Source of the DNA: Verrucomicrobia bacterium S94
GTDB taxonomy: Bacteria > Verrucomicrobiota > Kiritimatiellia > Kiritimatiellales > Pontiellaceae
DNA: 64,000 bases
Assembly (NCBI GenBank): GCA_004299845.1
Contig: CP036201.1
Coordinates: 992,001 to 1,056,000 of the forward strand
Reading direction: 5' to 3'
Shown piece after piece: positions 45,457 to 55,295 of this stretch; the first letter of the stretch is position 1, and each line of letters opens with the position of its first letter. The position numbers and the translations under genes were made by a program. The notes below the pieces were generated by a model. That model worked only from the letters and a program-made list of their open reading frames with translations. It ran no database searches and was not told where the DNA came from.

Positions 45457-45999
45457 TTATTCGGTTTCTGTTGAGCGGGAAGGCTCAATACGAAGCGGAG
45501 AAGGGACCGGGACCATGGTGGCGGTCAGTTTGGAGGCGAGCTTAACCTCTTTACCGATTTTGCGCTCAGCCTGAACATTGTGTGTGTTGGCAAACAGGAC
45601 TTTCCGGCCCTTGGTTTCCGATTTTTCGGTGGTGTCCTCCATTATTTCCAGATCCATGGAGACCTCAATTGTGGCTTCGGAAAAACGGTAAAATGTCGGC
45701 TGCATGCCCAGCTCCAGCAGGGAAACGCTTTGAGGCGGGGCACTTTCATAGGAAACCTTCCCGTCAGCATCAATTGTTTCTTTAATTTCGCGAACCAGTT
45801 CAACTTTGGTTTCGGCCAGCTCCTGAAGCATTTCAGCGGATGCCCGATCCAGATCCAGCTGTGCATCGGCAACGCCTTCAGCCATCATGCGAATTAAATC
45901 AGCAAAAGATATTCTTGGTGTTTCTGTAACTTTTATTTCTGCCGGAACAATCGGAGTGCGGAACGCTCGGACAGTGTTTTTTTTCGTATATTGGGGCAT
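45457..45999 (-). CDS. DUF2589-like protein A
   Basis: 180 residues, no signal peptide. A helical start (ISFADLIRMMAEGVADAQLDLDRAS) is followed by LAETKVELV and DADGKVSYES, then the core strand SLLELGMQPTFYRFSEATIEVSMDLEI, then a conserved RKIGKEVKL and a C-terminal VPVPSPLRIEPS. The layout matches DUF2589, a family of unknown function. It shares the FYxFSEATIEV core with the gene just upstream. GAGGAG lies 10 bases before the ATG at 45999; the frame to 46020 is less likely. Twenty-eight bases separate it from the PASTA/HhH gene. Confidence 0.78.
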   Translation of the reverse strand: MPQYTKKNTVRAFRTPIVPAEIKVTETPRISFADLIRMMAEGVADAQLDLDRASAEMLQELAETKVELVREIKETIDADGKVSYESAPPQSVSLLELGMQPTFYRFSEATIEVSMDLEIMEDTTEKSETKGRKVLFANTHNVQAERKIGKEVKLASKLTATMVPVPSPLRIEPSRSTETE

Positions 46000-46119
46000 A
46001 GCTTTCTCTCCTCGGGGCATAAGATTTTAAGAAAATTAAATAATCGGAAACGGCATCCGATTTGTTGATATCAGAGCCGTTTCCGAAAACCTTTAATCGG
46101 GCTTGTTCGTGAGCCGAGG

Positions 46120-46644
46120 TTATTCCGAATTGTCGGCAGGACGGTTATCAACCAGTATCAGCTCCGGTTCAAGACGGGGCGGAGGGGGAACCGGTGTCAT
46201 TTTGGTGACCAGACGGCTGGTACCATGAACCTCTTTACCGAATTTCCGGTTGTGAGAAACATCAACACTCACAGAAGCGCTCCAGCAGCCGAAGCCGACT
46301 TTGGCTTTGGCACTGACGTCAACATTCGTTTCACGTGAAGTGGTGGTTTTGATGTCCATCGTAACCTCAATGGTTGCTTCGGAGAACTGATAAAATGTTG
46401 GCATCAGGCCCACCTGCAGCAACGAAACATCAACCGGATCCGCATTCGTGAATTCCACGCTGCCGTCCGCATTGATCGTTTGAGTAACCGCCATAACCAG
46501 CGGTACTTCCGTGTCTGCCAGAAGTTGAGCGGTTTCCACTGAATTTTCATCCAGGGCGCGCTGAGCTTCAGCAATACCGAGTCCGAGCTTCATCACCATC
46601 TCGGGCAGAGGTACCGCGAGTAATTCATGTCCTACACTTGCCAT
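46120..46644 (-). CDS. DUF2589-like protein B, paralogue of A
   Basis: 174 residues. The same order of parts as protein A: VPLPEMVMKLGLGIAEAQRALDENS, LLADTEVPLV, INADGSVEF, SLLQVGLMPTFYQFSEATIEVTMDI, RKFGKEVHG and VPPPPRLEPE. Between the core strand and the RKFGKEV segment it has a Gly/Ser-rich strand pair (KVGFGCWSASVSVDVSH). Good ribosome binding site (AAGGAG, 7 bases). Two adjacent paralogues suggest a hetero-oligomer. I know of no defined function. Confidence 0.78.
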   Translation of the reverse strand: MASVGHELLAVPLPEMVMKLGLGIAEAQRALDENSVETAQLLADTEVPLVMAVTQTINADGSVEFTNADPVDVSLLQVGLMPTFYQFSEATIEVTMDIKTTTSRETNVDVSAKAKVGFGCWSASVSVDVSHNRKFGKEVHGTSRLVTKMTPVPPPPRLEPELILVDNRPADNSE

Positions 46645-46705
46645 GTGCTTGCTCCTTCTTTTGTTGGTTTTAATTAAGTGTCTCTGCCGCGCAGGTCTCG
46701 TGCGG

Positions 46706-47023
46706 TCAGTCTGGCGCCGTTCTGCCGCCAGTCGTCAGCATTTGAGCCATTCTGGAGAGACGTTCCGTGTCTACATTCACAGGGCCAATATGCGAAATTC
46801 CGATATCGTTTTTCAGTGCCAGGTACGTTTCAAAAGGAAGAAGGGCCAGAAGTTTATTGGAGCTCAGTTGCATCACTGTTTTTCCGCCGATTTTTTCCGG
46901 AAGCCCTTTGGGGAGTATATTTTTCCCGATCATCAGATACATTCCGCTTGCCGGGCCGGCCATACTGATTTCAGCCCCCATTGCATCAGAAAACTTAGAG
47001 TGTCCAACGCTCCCTCTTTTCAT
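46706..47023 (-). CDS. small orphan protein, first gene of the cluster
   Basis: 105 residues that I do not recognise. It has alternating glycine-rich and hydrophobic parts (MGAEISMAGPASGMYLMIGKNILP, GGKTVMQLSSNKLLALLPFE) and a C-terminal helix (DTERLSRMAQMLTTGG). No signal peptide. The ribosome binding site is weak. The even use of codons and the location 60 bases before protein B support a real gene. It is the first gene of the four-gene cluster. Confidence 0.6.
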   Translation of the reverse strand: MKRGSVGHSKFSDAMGAEISMAGPASGMYLMIGKNILPKGLPEKIGGKTVMQLSSNKLLALLPFETYLALKNDIGISHIGPVNVDTERLSRMAQMLTTGGRTAPD

Positions 47024-47116
47024 AATTCACGATTCTGAGTTTATGAAATTAAATAACAAGATAAAATTACAACTTTTAAAGTCATGTTTGATTTGTTGGG
47101 GTTGATGGTAAAAAAG

Positions 47117-47149
47117 AAAAGGGCCGCGTTAAAAAACACGGCCCTTTTT
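47117..47149. terminator. bidirectional terminator between purC and the DUF2589-like cluster
   Basis: GGGCCG and CGGCCC form the core of a hairpin extended by A- and T-rich arms, with one inner mismatch. On the minus strand it ends in TTTTCTTTTTT and lies 27 bases after the purC stop. Confidence 0.85.
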
Positions 47150-47175
47150 GATGGGTGTAAGATGCGGTAAAAAAT

Positions 47176-48069
47176 TTACACGTTCAGCTCTTCGCCGGTA
47201 AGCAGTTTGTAGGCTTCCAGATATTTATCGCGGCTCTTGAGCAGGATTTCTTCCGGAATCGTCGGGCCGGGAGGGGTTTTATCCCAGTCCAGTGTTTCAA
47301 GGTAATCACGGACAAACTGTTTGTCGAATGAGAGCGGGGAAGATCCCGGTTTATAGGAATCCGCCGGCCAGAAGCGGGAGCTGTCGGGCGTCAGTACTTC
47401 GTCAATCAGGATCAGTTCGCCATTCACCATACCGAATTCAAACTTGGTGTCGGCGATGATGATGCCTTTGGTCAGTGCATAATCCGCTGCGGTTTTATAG
47501 AGGTTTAGGCTAACGTCTTTCAGCTTATTGCCCAGCTCTTCGCCGACAATCTCCTTCATCTGTTCAAAGGAGATGTTTTCGTCGTGGCCTTCGTCAGCTT
47601 TGGTGGACGGGGTGAAAATCGGTTCATCGAGTTTGCCGGCCATTTCATAACCGGGGCGCAGCGGCATACCGCCGATGGTACCGGATTTCTGGTATTCCTT
47701 CCAGCCGGAGCCGATCAGATAGCCGCGAACAATACACTCAACAGGAAGCAGTTCAGCTTTTTTAACCAGCATGGATCGACCTTTCAGCAGTTCTTTGTGC
47801 TCCTGCAGTTCCGGCGGAAAGTCCTCCACGTCGGTAGAGATCATGTGGTTTTTCACGACGTCACCGGTACGGTCGAACCAGAATTTGGAAATCATATTCA
47901 GGACACGGCCTTTATCCGGAATGCCGTCGGGCATGACCACGTCAAATGCGGAAATACGGTCGGAGGCAACAAACAGATACTGATCGCCGAGGTCATAAAC
48001 CTCGCGGACTTTGCCCGATTTAAATTTTTCAATGCCTGGAAGTTCAATTTTCGTAGCAGCTGGGGTCAT
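47176..48069 (-). CDS. purC: SAICAR synthetase
   Basis: Purine synthesis: CAIR + aspartate + ATP gives SAICAR. 297 residues. GKVREVYDLGDQYLFVASDRISAFDVVMPDGIPDKGRVL is the ATP-binding start; later VECIVRGYLIGSGWKEY and the typical DTKFEFG and LIDEVLTPDSSRFW. The Met at 48069 has GGAGAATCATC directly before it and matches the usual start; a frame to 48138 adds an Arg-rich stretch without support. Single gene with its own terminator; no other pur genes are nearby. Confidence 0.96.
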   Translation of the reverse strand: MTPAATKIELPGIEKFKSGKVREVYDLGDQYLFVASDRISAFDVVMPDGIPDKGRVLNMISKFWFDRTGDVVKNHMISTDVEDFPPELQEHKELLKGRSMLVKKAELLPVECIVRGYLIGSGWKEYQKSGTIGGMPLRPGYEMAGKLDEPIFTPSTKADEGHDENISFEQMKEIVGEELGNKLKDVSLNLYKTAADYALTKGIIIADTKFEFGMVNGELILIDEVLTPDSSRFWPADSYKPGSSPLSFDKQFVRDYLETLDWDKTPPGPTIPEEILLKSRDKYLEAYKLLTGEELNV

Positions 48070-48274
48070 GATGATTCTCCATGAAGTTATGGTTCTTAAA
48101 ACGCGGCGTACTTTACGAATCCGGATCGGGGCGTGCAATCAAAACCCGACTATATGAGTAACAAATACGCATTTTGACGCAAAAAAGCGGTCCTTATTTA
48201 TTTTACCAAATCGAGGTTTGGCGGCTCTCTGTGCGAGGCGTATATTGTTTTGAATTGATTTTCAGGGAAATGCA

Positions 48275-49114
48275 ATGATTGACCTACACACACATTCAGT
48301 CTATTCCGACGGTACGAATACGCCGTCAGAACTGATAAAAATGGCGGATGAGCGAGGGCTTTCCGCTATGGCGCTGACCGACCATGATACGGTCGGCGGG
48401 CTCGAACCGCTGTTCGAAGCTGCTGCGGATTCCGGTGTGGAGGCGATTCCGGGAATCGAACTCAGTGCCGAATGTGCAAAGGGAACAATGCATATTCTCG
48501 GCTATTTTTTCGACCACACGAATTCGATGCTGCTCGAAAAGATCGATACGGTTCGGGAAGGCCGCGAAGAGCGGAATCATGAAATTCTCAAGCGCCTGAA
48601 CAAACTCGGTTATCGCCTTATGTGGTCCGATGTCGAAAAGCAGGCCGGGGCTGATGTGGTGGGGCGGCCGCATTTTGCCGAAGCTCTGGTGCAGCGTGGA
48701 CTGGTGAAAAACCGTAAATCAGCCTTTGAACTTTTACTGGCCAAAGGGCGTCCCGCTTATGCCGAACGCTACCGCTATACCGGCCGCGAATGTGTTGAAC
48801 TGATCCGCAATGCCGGAGGAATTCCGGTGCTGGCACATCCGGCCACCATTTATCTGCCCGATGATCAGCTCCGAGGTTTGATTATGGGACTGACGGAAGC
48901 CGGACTGGGCGGACTTGAAGTCTACTATGCGGAACATCACCCGGAAAATATCAGGAAATTTAAACGCTGGGCCGATGAACTGGGGCTCATCAGCACCGGC
49001 GGTACCGATTATCACGGCTCCAATACGCCCGATCTGAAACTTGGAACCGGGTTTGGTCAGCTTCGCGTTCCCGATGAGGCACTGGAACAGTTGAAAACAG
49101 CAGCCGGTAAATAG
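48275..49114 (+). CDS. PHP domain phosphoesterase (YciV/TrpH/RNase AM type)
   Basis: 279 residues with the PHP metal-binding series: DLHTHSVYSDGT, ALTDHDTVGG, IPGIELSAE, HILGYFFD, LAHPATIY, GTDYHGSN. The short insert between the fourth and fifth motifs fits the 3',5'-nucleoside bisphosphate phosphatase / 5'-3' exoribonuclease group. Cytosolic. It stands alone. Confidence 0.92.
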   Translation: MIDLHTHSVYSDGTNTPSELIKMADERGLSAMALTDHDTVGGLEPLFEAAADSGVEAIPGIELSAECAKGTMHILGYFFDHTNSMLLEKIDTVREGREERNHEILKRLNKLGYRLMWSDVEKQAGADVVGRPHFAEALVQRGLVKNRKSAFELLLAKGRPAYAERYRYTGRECVELIRNAGGIPVLAHPATIYLPDDQLRGLIMGLTEAGLGGLEVYYAEHHPENIRKFKRWADELGLISTGGTDYHGSNTPDLKLGTGFGQLRVPDEALEQLKTAAGK

Positions 49115-49444
49115 TCGTTGACGGAGCATCCGCGACCTGCAGTGACAGGGGCTCCTGCCGGTGATCATCACACTTACCGATACATTAATCGGTCATCCGT
49201 AACGGTTTTAAAATAGAGTTTTTCCACTGAATCGGGGAACTCAGCGATCGACTGTTGCGGAGAGGTTTCAAAATGGCGCAGGGATTAAACGCGATCGGGT
49301 TCTCTTTTTCCCGGGCATTATACGGTTGGATCAACGTTTCAGCGGGTAATCCGTAGCGTGTAAATTATATTTTTTTTAAGTTTAAGCTTTTATATACATT
49401 ACTTTTCTTTTTTATAATCCCTTCATTTAAACAGAGGGGAATTT
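49115..49444 (+). promoter_or_regulatory. 330-bp leader of the secreted hydrolase, with candidate promoter
   Basis: No gene. The last 90 bases are very AT-rich. TATAAT lies at 49413-49418, 26 bases before the ATG, with TTTATA (49389-49394, 18-base spacing) as a possible -35. GAGGGG lies 6 bases before the ATG at 49445. The upstream part (49150-49330) has no recognised element. Confidence 0.45.
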
Positions 49445-52400
49445 ATGAAGAAAAGGGAATGGGGCGTGCCGGCTTTTCTGGCGGCGTTTTGTTTTCTGAG
49501 CATGCCGGAATCCGTGTTTACACAGGAGTTCCGGATCAGCGGATACGATGGAGATTCGATTACGGTTGAATATCCTCCGTGTTTTGACGGGGCCTACCTT
49601 TTTGTCGAGCAGGGGACCAATCTTGTCGATCAGAACTGGGAAACCGTGGATTATACGCAGGTCAGCCTGGCGGAGGAGGATGCGGTATCCTTTGCCGTGT
49701 CTTCGACCGGCCGGACAGCAGCTGCCACGGGAGCGATTTCAGCCGCCGAATTGCCGGAGACCGGCGGAGAGCATGAAAGCGGATTTGTCCGGATCAGTGC
49801 CGTCTCTTTCGTGGATTCCGACGGGGACGGTCTCGACAATGTCACGGAATATGCACTGAACCTGAACCCGTATGAAAAGGATGCCCCGCAGGTTTCACTG
49901 CCCGAAGATGACGGCGATCCCCGGCCGGTGCCGGGATCTGTCGACAGTGCTCCGGGCGACTGGAATACGCCGCCGTCTGCAGTGTACCGGAATGCAGGAT
50001 CTGCCTATGAGCTGATCAATCATCTGATTCTGGCGCTGGAAGGAACCAACGGAACGTTCACGGCTCAGACATCTGCTGCAGCGCTGGGCGGCTGGATCGA
50101 ACAGCAGTGCGGGAGCTGGTATCCGCCGCTGGAGAATGATCGGTTTCCGATTGTGTACGGCGGCCGTTTTTTCAGGATGGAGACCAATGGATTTGAATGG
50201 GCCGGAAAGGAGCATATTTATCCACTGGCTTTTTATGATTATGCGGCATCCGGCCATGCGGATGCCGTCCCTCAGTTTATTAATCATCTGGTCCGTTTGT
50301 CCGAAACAGACCGGCCGGGACTGGCGGTACTGCCGGACGGTTCCTCCGTTCTGGTCAATGCGGAAAATCCGTGGACTCCGGAAAAGGTGAATGCCTGTCT
50401 GCAGCAGTTCAGAACGGTGGTCTGCCGGCTGCAGTCGGTAGATGAAAACGGCGGTTTTGCGGCATCAGACAGTAACGCCATGGCCAGAGCAACGTGGAAT
50501 TACTGGGGCACCTATAATGCCGCAACGGAATATTATCATCAGCCGCAGCAGCTGATCCGCTCTGAGTGGAAATATAATGCTGAACAGGGGGAGTGGGAGC
50601 AGGTTCCGAATGAAGACGGCGCCATTGTCACCATTTTCGCTCAGAATCAGCAGTTTGAATTTACGGGAAATCTGCGCCGGTATGGCTTCGGCAGAACGGT
50701 CCACCGCGGTTATATGAAACTGATGGATGAGGTGGAATGGCAGATTGGATATCCCGATGAAACCAGTGCATATAAACGCAGGTATGACCATCTCCCGGAA
50801 GGATTCCGGACCAACGGAATTTTCCGGACATTCACCGCCTCGGATCATGAAACCGCCTGGCTGGCCGCCGCGGCAACAAACTACAGCGCCGAAGCGTTCT
50901 GGGACTGGACGGCGCCGGATCTGACGGGCGGTACAGCGTGGACCGACCGGACGCTGGTTTATGACCGGGGCGGTTATATTGCGGACGGCTATGTGTATTC
51001 CGGATACTATCCCTCCTATGTCTCTCCCGATGACTATACCGTTCTTTCAACCCTGTCGCCCCCGGTCTTTACCGAACAGTCGCTCATTATGGATATGGAC
51101 CGCAACGGCGCCATTGATGCCGACGACTTCTATCGTGTGGACGCATCCCATCCCTACCGCTTCTGGATGAATGAAGACGGTAACGATGCGGCCTATCCTG
51201 AAGCCGATATGGAGGATTTCTTTCCTGCCATGTTCAAAGGAACCGGTTCAGCCCAGACCTTTAAACTGTCAGCGAATATCGACATGGATTATATTCAAAC
51301 CACCATGTTAACCAACAACACCCAGGCGTATTTACATGATATTGATCTGGCGCAGTCGCTGGCCGGTCAGATCCGGTCCCTGGATGCCGGCGATCAGAGC
51401 CCGGCTGTTTTTTCAGAAAACGAGATCGTTCTGCTGGCGGCATCTGAAGTAAACACTAATGCACAGATCTATGTCCACACGCTTGAAAACGGGGTGGAGA
51501 TCTCAATTTCCACCAACTATTTCTCCTTCAGCTCCGTCACCAACATGTACCGCATCAAAAACCTGCGGGCCGGCGGTGTCAGCTTCCTCGATCCACCTTC
51601 CAACTGGCCCGACGAACTCACCAACGACAGGGACTTCGTTTTTGTGCATGGGTATAACGTGAAAGATGATTTCTCGTTACTCAAGTTTGATGAATTGGAT
51701 ACGCCCGCTCGTTTATGGCATCGTGAGATTTTTAAACGCCTGTGGCATGCCGGATTAAATGCTCGGTACAACGGGGTCATTTGGGACGGAACTCCCAGTT
51801 CGTATGCCGGTAAAAAACACTATCATCACTCTGTTATCAATGCTTTTGCCACCGCTCCGTTGCTGGCAACTTATTTAAATACATTCGATGATCCTGTGGT
51901 GATGGCGCACAGCTTAGGCAATATGGTCGTGGGGTCGGCGATTGTGGACTATAATGCGGATGTTTATCAGTATTATGCCATGGATGCTGCGGTTGCGCTG
52001 GAAGCCTACGGCGATGTTGCTCCGACGAATCACATGATTCCTGACTCACTGTTTGCTGTTCAGAATGATGGGTGGCTTTGTTTTAAGGGATATAGCTGGA
52101 CCAATTACCCTTCGGAAACCTACGCCTCTGAATACTATCGCCTGTTTAAGGATAGTGGCGATTCGCGCACCAACCTCACCTGGCGGCATCGCTTTGCCGA
52201 TATCCAGACCAAAACCGACGTCTTCAATTTTTATTCCAGTACGGAAGATATTTTGCGAGTGGATGATAAAATTGACATGCTGGATATCATCGATATTGAC
52301 GCGGATCTGAAGATGAGTTTTCCGCCGGTCGATTTTGATTTCTCTACTCCGTACGCGTGGCAGCTGCAGGAAATGTATAAAGGGCTGGATCAAATTCCGA

Positions 52401-52981
52401 TTATCAATGCGCCCGGCGGCGGTATCAGCAAATATGGAGGCTGGGGATTCATTGAAGATGGCGACTCCTGGCATATTAAAGAGTGGTTTAAAATTTTTGA
52501 TGTCGGTCCGCGCAAGCCCAGACTCTATTTTGAGAAATTGGAAGACACGGATGAGAACAGGGAAACGCGTGATGAATTCAGGGCTTTGCTACAGATCGAC
52601 CCGCTCTTCCGGCACGAACCCGAAGAGCTGTTCAGCGAGAATGCCGCCGCTTTCGCCGCCGGAACCATCGGATCACACGGCGGAAATCTGGAGTATCACA
52701 CCGGCGATAACGACCTCGATATCTCGCAGGTGAAAATCCGCGATTGGCTTCTCGCCAAGGCGTTTCCGTCCAGAACGAGGCCGATGGGATCAACTGCAAC
52801 TAGAGATATTGGCGGAGGCTGGAGCGATGTGAATTTCGATATGCACTCATTGTATATGACTGATCCGAGTAAATGGCATCATGAAGATGACGATGAAAAT
52901 AAGGAGTGGCGGCATAGTGATCTAAAAAATATGCCTTATGTTCACATCTATAAACTGTACGATAAATTGATTGGTTATTGA
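49445..52981 (+). CDS. large secreted alpha/beta hydrolase (lipase/esterase-like)
   Basis: 1178 residues. A signal peptide (WGVPAFLAAFCFLSMPESVFT) leads into a beta-rich region with one calcium-type motif (DSDGDGLDNVTEYALNLNP, about 120-140) that is common in secreted proteins of this group. Residues 150-700 are beta-rich and unknown, with a second acidic EF-like loop (DMDRNGAIDADDFYR). From about 725 a hydrolase domain follows: DFVFVHGYNV (oxyanion loop) and AHSLGNMV with Ser823 as nucleophile. The tail (residues 1030-1178) has DEFRALLQIDPLF, ENAAAFAAGTIGSHGGNLEYH and DWLLAKAFPSRTRPMGS. These parts recur in the truncated copy downstream. Substrate unknown. Confidence 0.75.
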   Translation: MKKREWGVPAFLAAFCFLSMPESVFTQEFRISGYDGDSITVEYPPCFDGAYLFVEQGTNLVDQNWETVDYTQVSLAEEDAVSFAVSSTGRTAAATGAISAAELPETGGEHESGFVRISAVSFVDSDGDGLDNVTEYALNLNPYEKDAPQVSLPEDDGDPRPVPGSVDSAPGDWNTPPSAVYRNAGSAYELINHLILALEGTNGTFTAQTSAAALGGWIEQQCGSWYPPLENDRFPIVYGGRFFRMETNGFEWAGKEHIYPLAFYDYAASGHADAVPQFINHLVRLSETDRPGLAVLPDGSSVLVNAENPWTPEKVNACLQQFRTVVCRLQSVDENGGFAASDSNAMARATWNYWGTYNAATEYYHQPQQLIRSEWKYNAEQGEWEQVPNEDGAIVTIFAQNQQFEFTGNLRRYGFGRTVHRGYMKLMDEVEWQIGYPDETSAYKRRYDHLPEGFRTNGIFRTFTASDHETAWLAAAATNYSAEAFWDWTAPDLTGGTAWTDRTLVYDRGGYIADGYVYSGYYPSYVSPDDYTVLSTLSPPVFTEQSLIMDMDRNGAIDADDFYRVDASHPYRFWMNEDGNDAAYPEADMEDFFPAMFKGTGSAQTFKLSANIDMDYIQTTMLTNNTQAYLHDIDLAQSLAGQIRSLDAGDQSPAVFSENEIVLLAASEVNTNAQIYVHTLENGVEISISTNYFSFSSVTNMYRIKNLRAGGVSFLDPPSNWPDELTNDRDFVFVHGYNVKDDFSLLKFDELDTPARLWHREIFKRLWHAGLNARYNGVIWDGTPSSYAGKKHYHHSVINAFATAPLLATYLNTFDDPVVMAHSLGNMVVGSAIVDYNADVYQYYAMDAAVALEAYGDVAPTNHMIPDSLFAVQNDGWLCFKGYSWTNYPSETYASEYYRLFKDSGDSRTNLTWRHRFADIQTKTDVFNFYSSTEDILRVDDKIDMLDIIDIDADLKMSFPPVDFDFSTPYAWQLQEMYKGLDQIPIINAPGGGISKYGGWGFIEDGDSWHIKEWFKIFDVGPRKPRLYFEKLEDTDENRETRDEFRALLQIDPLFRHEPEELFSENAAAFAAGTIGSHGGNLEYHTGDNDLDISQVKIRDWLLAKAFPSRTRPMGSTATRDIGGGWSDVNFDMHSLYMTDPSKWHHEDDDENKEWRHSDLKNMPYVHIYKLYDKLIGY

Positions 52982-52992
52982 GGAGAATTAAG

Positions 52993-53919
52993 ATGAAGTG
53001 GATTAATCTATGTTTTGCATTACTACTGAATGCGGGATGTGCTTTCGCAAATCCTGCGGAGACCAAATATACAGTTCGCGTGCTTGATGCTGAAACGGGA
53101 CTCCCCGTAACCAATGCAACAGTTCAGACAACATTTCTGCAAAAACGCGATCCGTGGGGGACAGGAAAGGGCAAAGAAAATCGTGTAAAAAAAACAGTTG
53201 ATGAAAATGGTGAAGCGGTTTTGTCAGGTCGAACCATCCAGAAAGGTGAAGGGGCAACCGCTTTTGCTGAAGGTTATTATTCAGATATTGAAAGCTTCCG
53301 TTTTACGGGGAAGAATCTCGCCCTCAACCGATGGGAACCTTGGAATCCAACCATTGAAATCAAAATGCGACCCAAGAAGAACCCAGTGCCGATGGTTTAT
53401 AAAGAAATACTCCGTCAAAAAGTCCCCGTCAAACAGGGACGGGTTGGTTTTGATCTTGAAATTTCAGACTGGGTCGAACCTTATGGAAATGGCAAGTCAT
53501 CGGATTTTATTTTTACTTTGGAGACCGTTACTGAACCCAAACAAGGAATCAAATATATACTCTCCTTCAGCAATCCGTATGATGGAATACAAGAATACCT
53601 TCCGCCTGATAACTTGAGGAGTGAATATATTTTTCCGTATGAGGCACCAACCAATGGTTACAATATTTCACTAAGCAAGTATCGGTTTCTATACTATCCT
53701 GTCATACCAAATGAACCGGCCAATAATCTAAAGGAGGATATCAATTATATTTTTCGTGTTCGCACAAAAGTTGATGAAGAAGGCAATGTCACTTCTGCCT
53801 GTTACGGAAGAATAAAAAAAGAAGTGGTATTTTCAGATACACCGCTAATGGATTTGCAATATTGGTTCAATCCTGATCCTCAAAGCCGGAGTCTGGAATC
53901 GCTTAAGAAACCGTATTGA
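52993..53919 (+). CDS. secreted carboxypeptidase-regulatory-like partner, copy 1
   Basis: 308 residues. Signal peptide KWINLCFALLLNAGCAFA, possibly a lipoprotein by the Cys. Then a beta-sandwich like carboxypeptidase regulatory domains: TKYTVRVLDAETGLPVTNATV, then DENGEAVLSG and AEGYYSD. A second part contains ALNRWEPWNPTIEIKMRPKKNPVPM, a segment shared by all copies, then DGIQEYLPPDN, FRVRTKVDEEGNVTSACYG and QSRSLESL at the end. AGGAG precedes the ATG, 11 bases after the hydrolase stop, so the two are co-expressed. It may be an adaptor, inhibitor or immunity protein for the hydrolase. Confidence 0.75.
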   Translation: MKWINLCFALLLNAGCAFANPAETKYTVRVLDAETGLPVTNATVQTTFLQKRDPWGTGKGKENRVKKTVDENGEAVLSGRTIQKGEGATAFAEGYYSDIESFRFTGKNLALNRWEPWNPTIEIKMRPKKNPVPMVYKEILRQKVPVKQGRVGFDLEISDWVEPYGNGKSSDFIFTLETVTEPKQGIKYILSFSNPYDGIQEYLPPDNLRSEYIFPYEAPTNGYNISLSKYRFLYYPVIPNEPANNLKEDINYIFRVRTKVDEEGNVTSACYGRIKKEVVFSDTPLMDLQYWFNPDPQSRSLESLKKPY

Positions 53920-53929
53920 TCTTTGACAA

Positions 53930-55294
53930 TTGAAAGCCGTCCTGCTCTTTCTCCGACCTGAACCTGAAGCGTTGTTCAATGAGAATGCCGCCGCTTTTGC
54001 CGCCGGAACCATCGGTACGCACGGCGGAAATCTCGGATATCACGGCATAATCCGGGACGGTATTGGAGAAGGTTCCTTACGGACGCATTACCAGAATTCA
54101 GTGGTGAACGCTTTCGCGACTGCTCCGAGGGTTGCTGACTATATTCAATCCCTCTCATCCACGGAAACCATTGTATTGGCGCATAGCCTGGGCAATATGG
54201 TGGTCAGTTCTGCTATCTGCGAATACAATGCCCCGGTCCGGCAGTATTATGCCTTAAATGCCGCTGTGGCACTCGAAGCCTACGGAGATGTAACGAGCAA
54301 TGAAGCCTTAATTCCGGATGTCTTTTTTTGCTGGGAACGGGAAGGGTTTCTGGATTATGAACGGCGGGGCTGGCGGGACTATCCGCATGAAACCTGGGCT
54401 TCGGAATGGTATCGTCTGTTTCCGGAAAACGATCCGCGGGCAGAGCTGACCTGGCGGCACAAGTTTGCGGATATTCAGAAAAAAACAGCTGTATTCAACT
54501 TTTATTCCAGCACCGAGGATGTGCTTCGTGTGCTCGACGATGTAAATTCCATTATCAAATTGATCGACTGGAGTTCCGTCCGTCCCGAATTACGGTTTCA
54601 TGTTTTTCCCCTGACTTTTACCTCTGACAAAAAATGTGCATGGCAGTTACAGGAAATGTACAAAGGATTAAATGACTGGGTAGCAACGTATTTCGGAGGA
54701 GGATCAAGTAAGCAGGCGGGATGGGGATTTACGAAGGAGGATGGAATGCATGTAAAAACTGTACGGAAAAAAACACCGGGCAGCCATCCCCCAAGCTACA
54801 GCTACAGAAAGTACACGGAAACTCCTGCCGCAGCCACCAATGCACTGAGTACTTTGCCGGGTAATGAAACCCGGCGGGCAGACTATCTTGAAAAACTGAA
54901 AACCGATCCGCTCTTCCGGAAAGAACCGGCGATCCTCTTCGATGAAAACCATGCGGCGGATTTTGTGTCCGGTACCGTCAGTGACTATGCCGGCCATCTT
55001 GATTATACCAATGATGACACCGAACTTGATATTTCTAATGTTATTGTCAGGGATTGGCTTCTCGCAAAAGCATTCCCATCAAGGACCGGGCCGATGGGAA
55101 GTGCAGAGAATAAAGAGTGGGATGCATTAATCGGAAATTACGACATGTCAGCGTTGTACATGACTGATCCTGATAGTTGGTTTGATGACGATAAATATTT
55201 GGAACGTGCTACGTGGCACCACAGTGACTGGAAGAATGCCCCTTATGTGCATGTTTATAAGTTGTTCGATAAAATTACGACTAAAGAGAATTGA
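53930..55294 (+). pseudogene. truncated, chimeric second copy of the secreted hydrolase
   Basis: The frame has only a TTG start, no signal peptide and lacks the ~700 N-terminal residues of the full gene. Its first ~35 codons (EALFNENAAAFAAGTIGTHGGNLGYH) match the C-terminal tail of the full hydrolase at 52625-52700. It then jumps back into the hydrolase domain (NSVVNAFATAP, AHSLGNMV with Ser86) and continues to the tail (DPLFRKEPAILFDENHAADF, DWLLAKAFPSRTGPMGS). So it is a fusion of one copy's tail to another copy's middle, a typical result of unequal recombination in a tandem array. Probably not secreted. Confidence 0.75.
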
Positions 55295-55295
55295 T

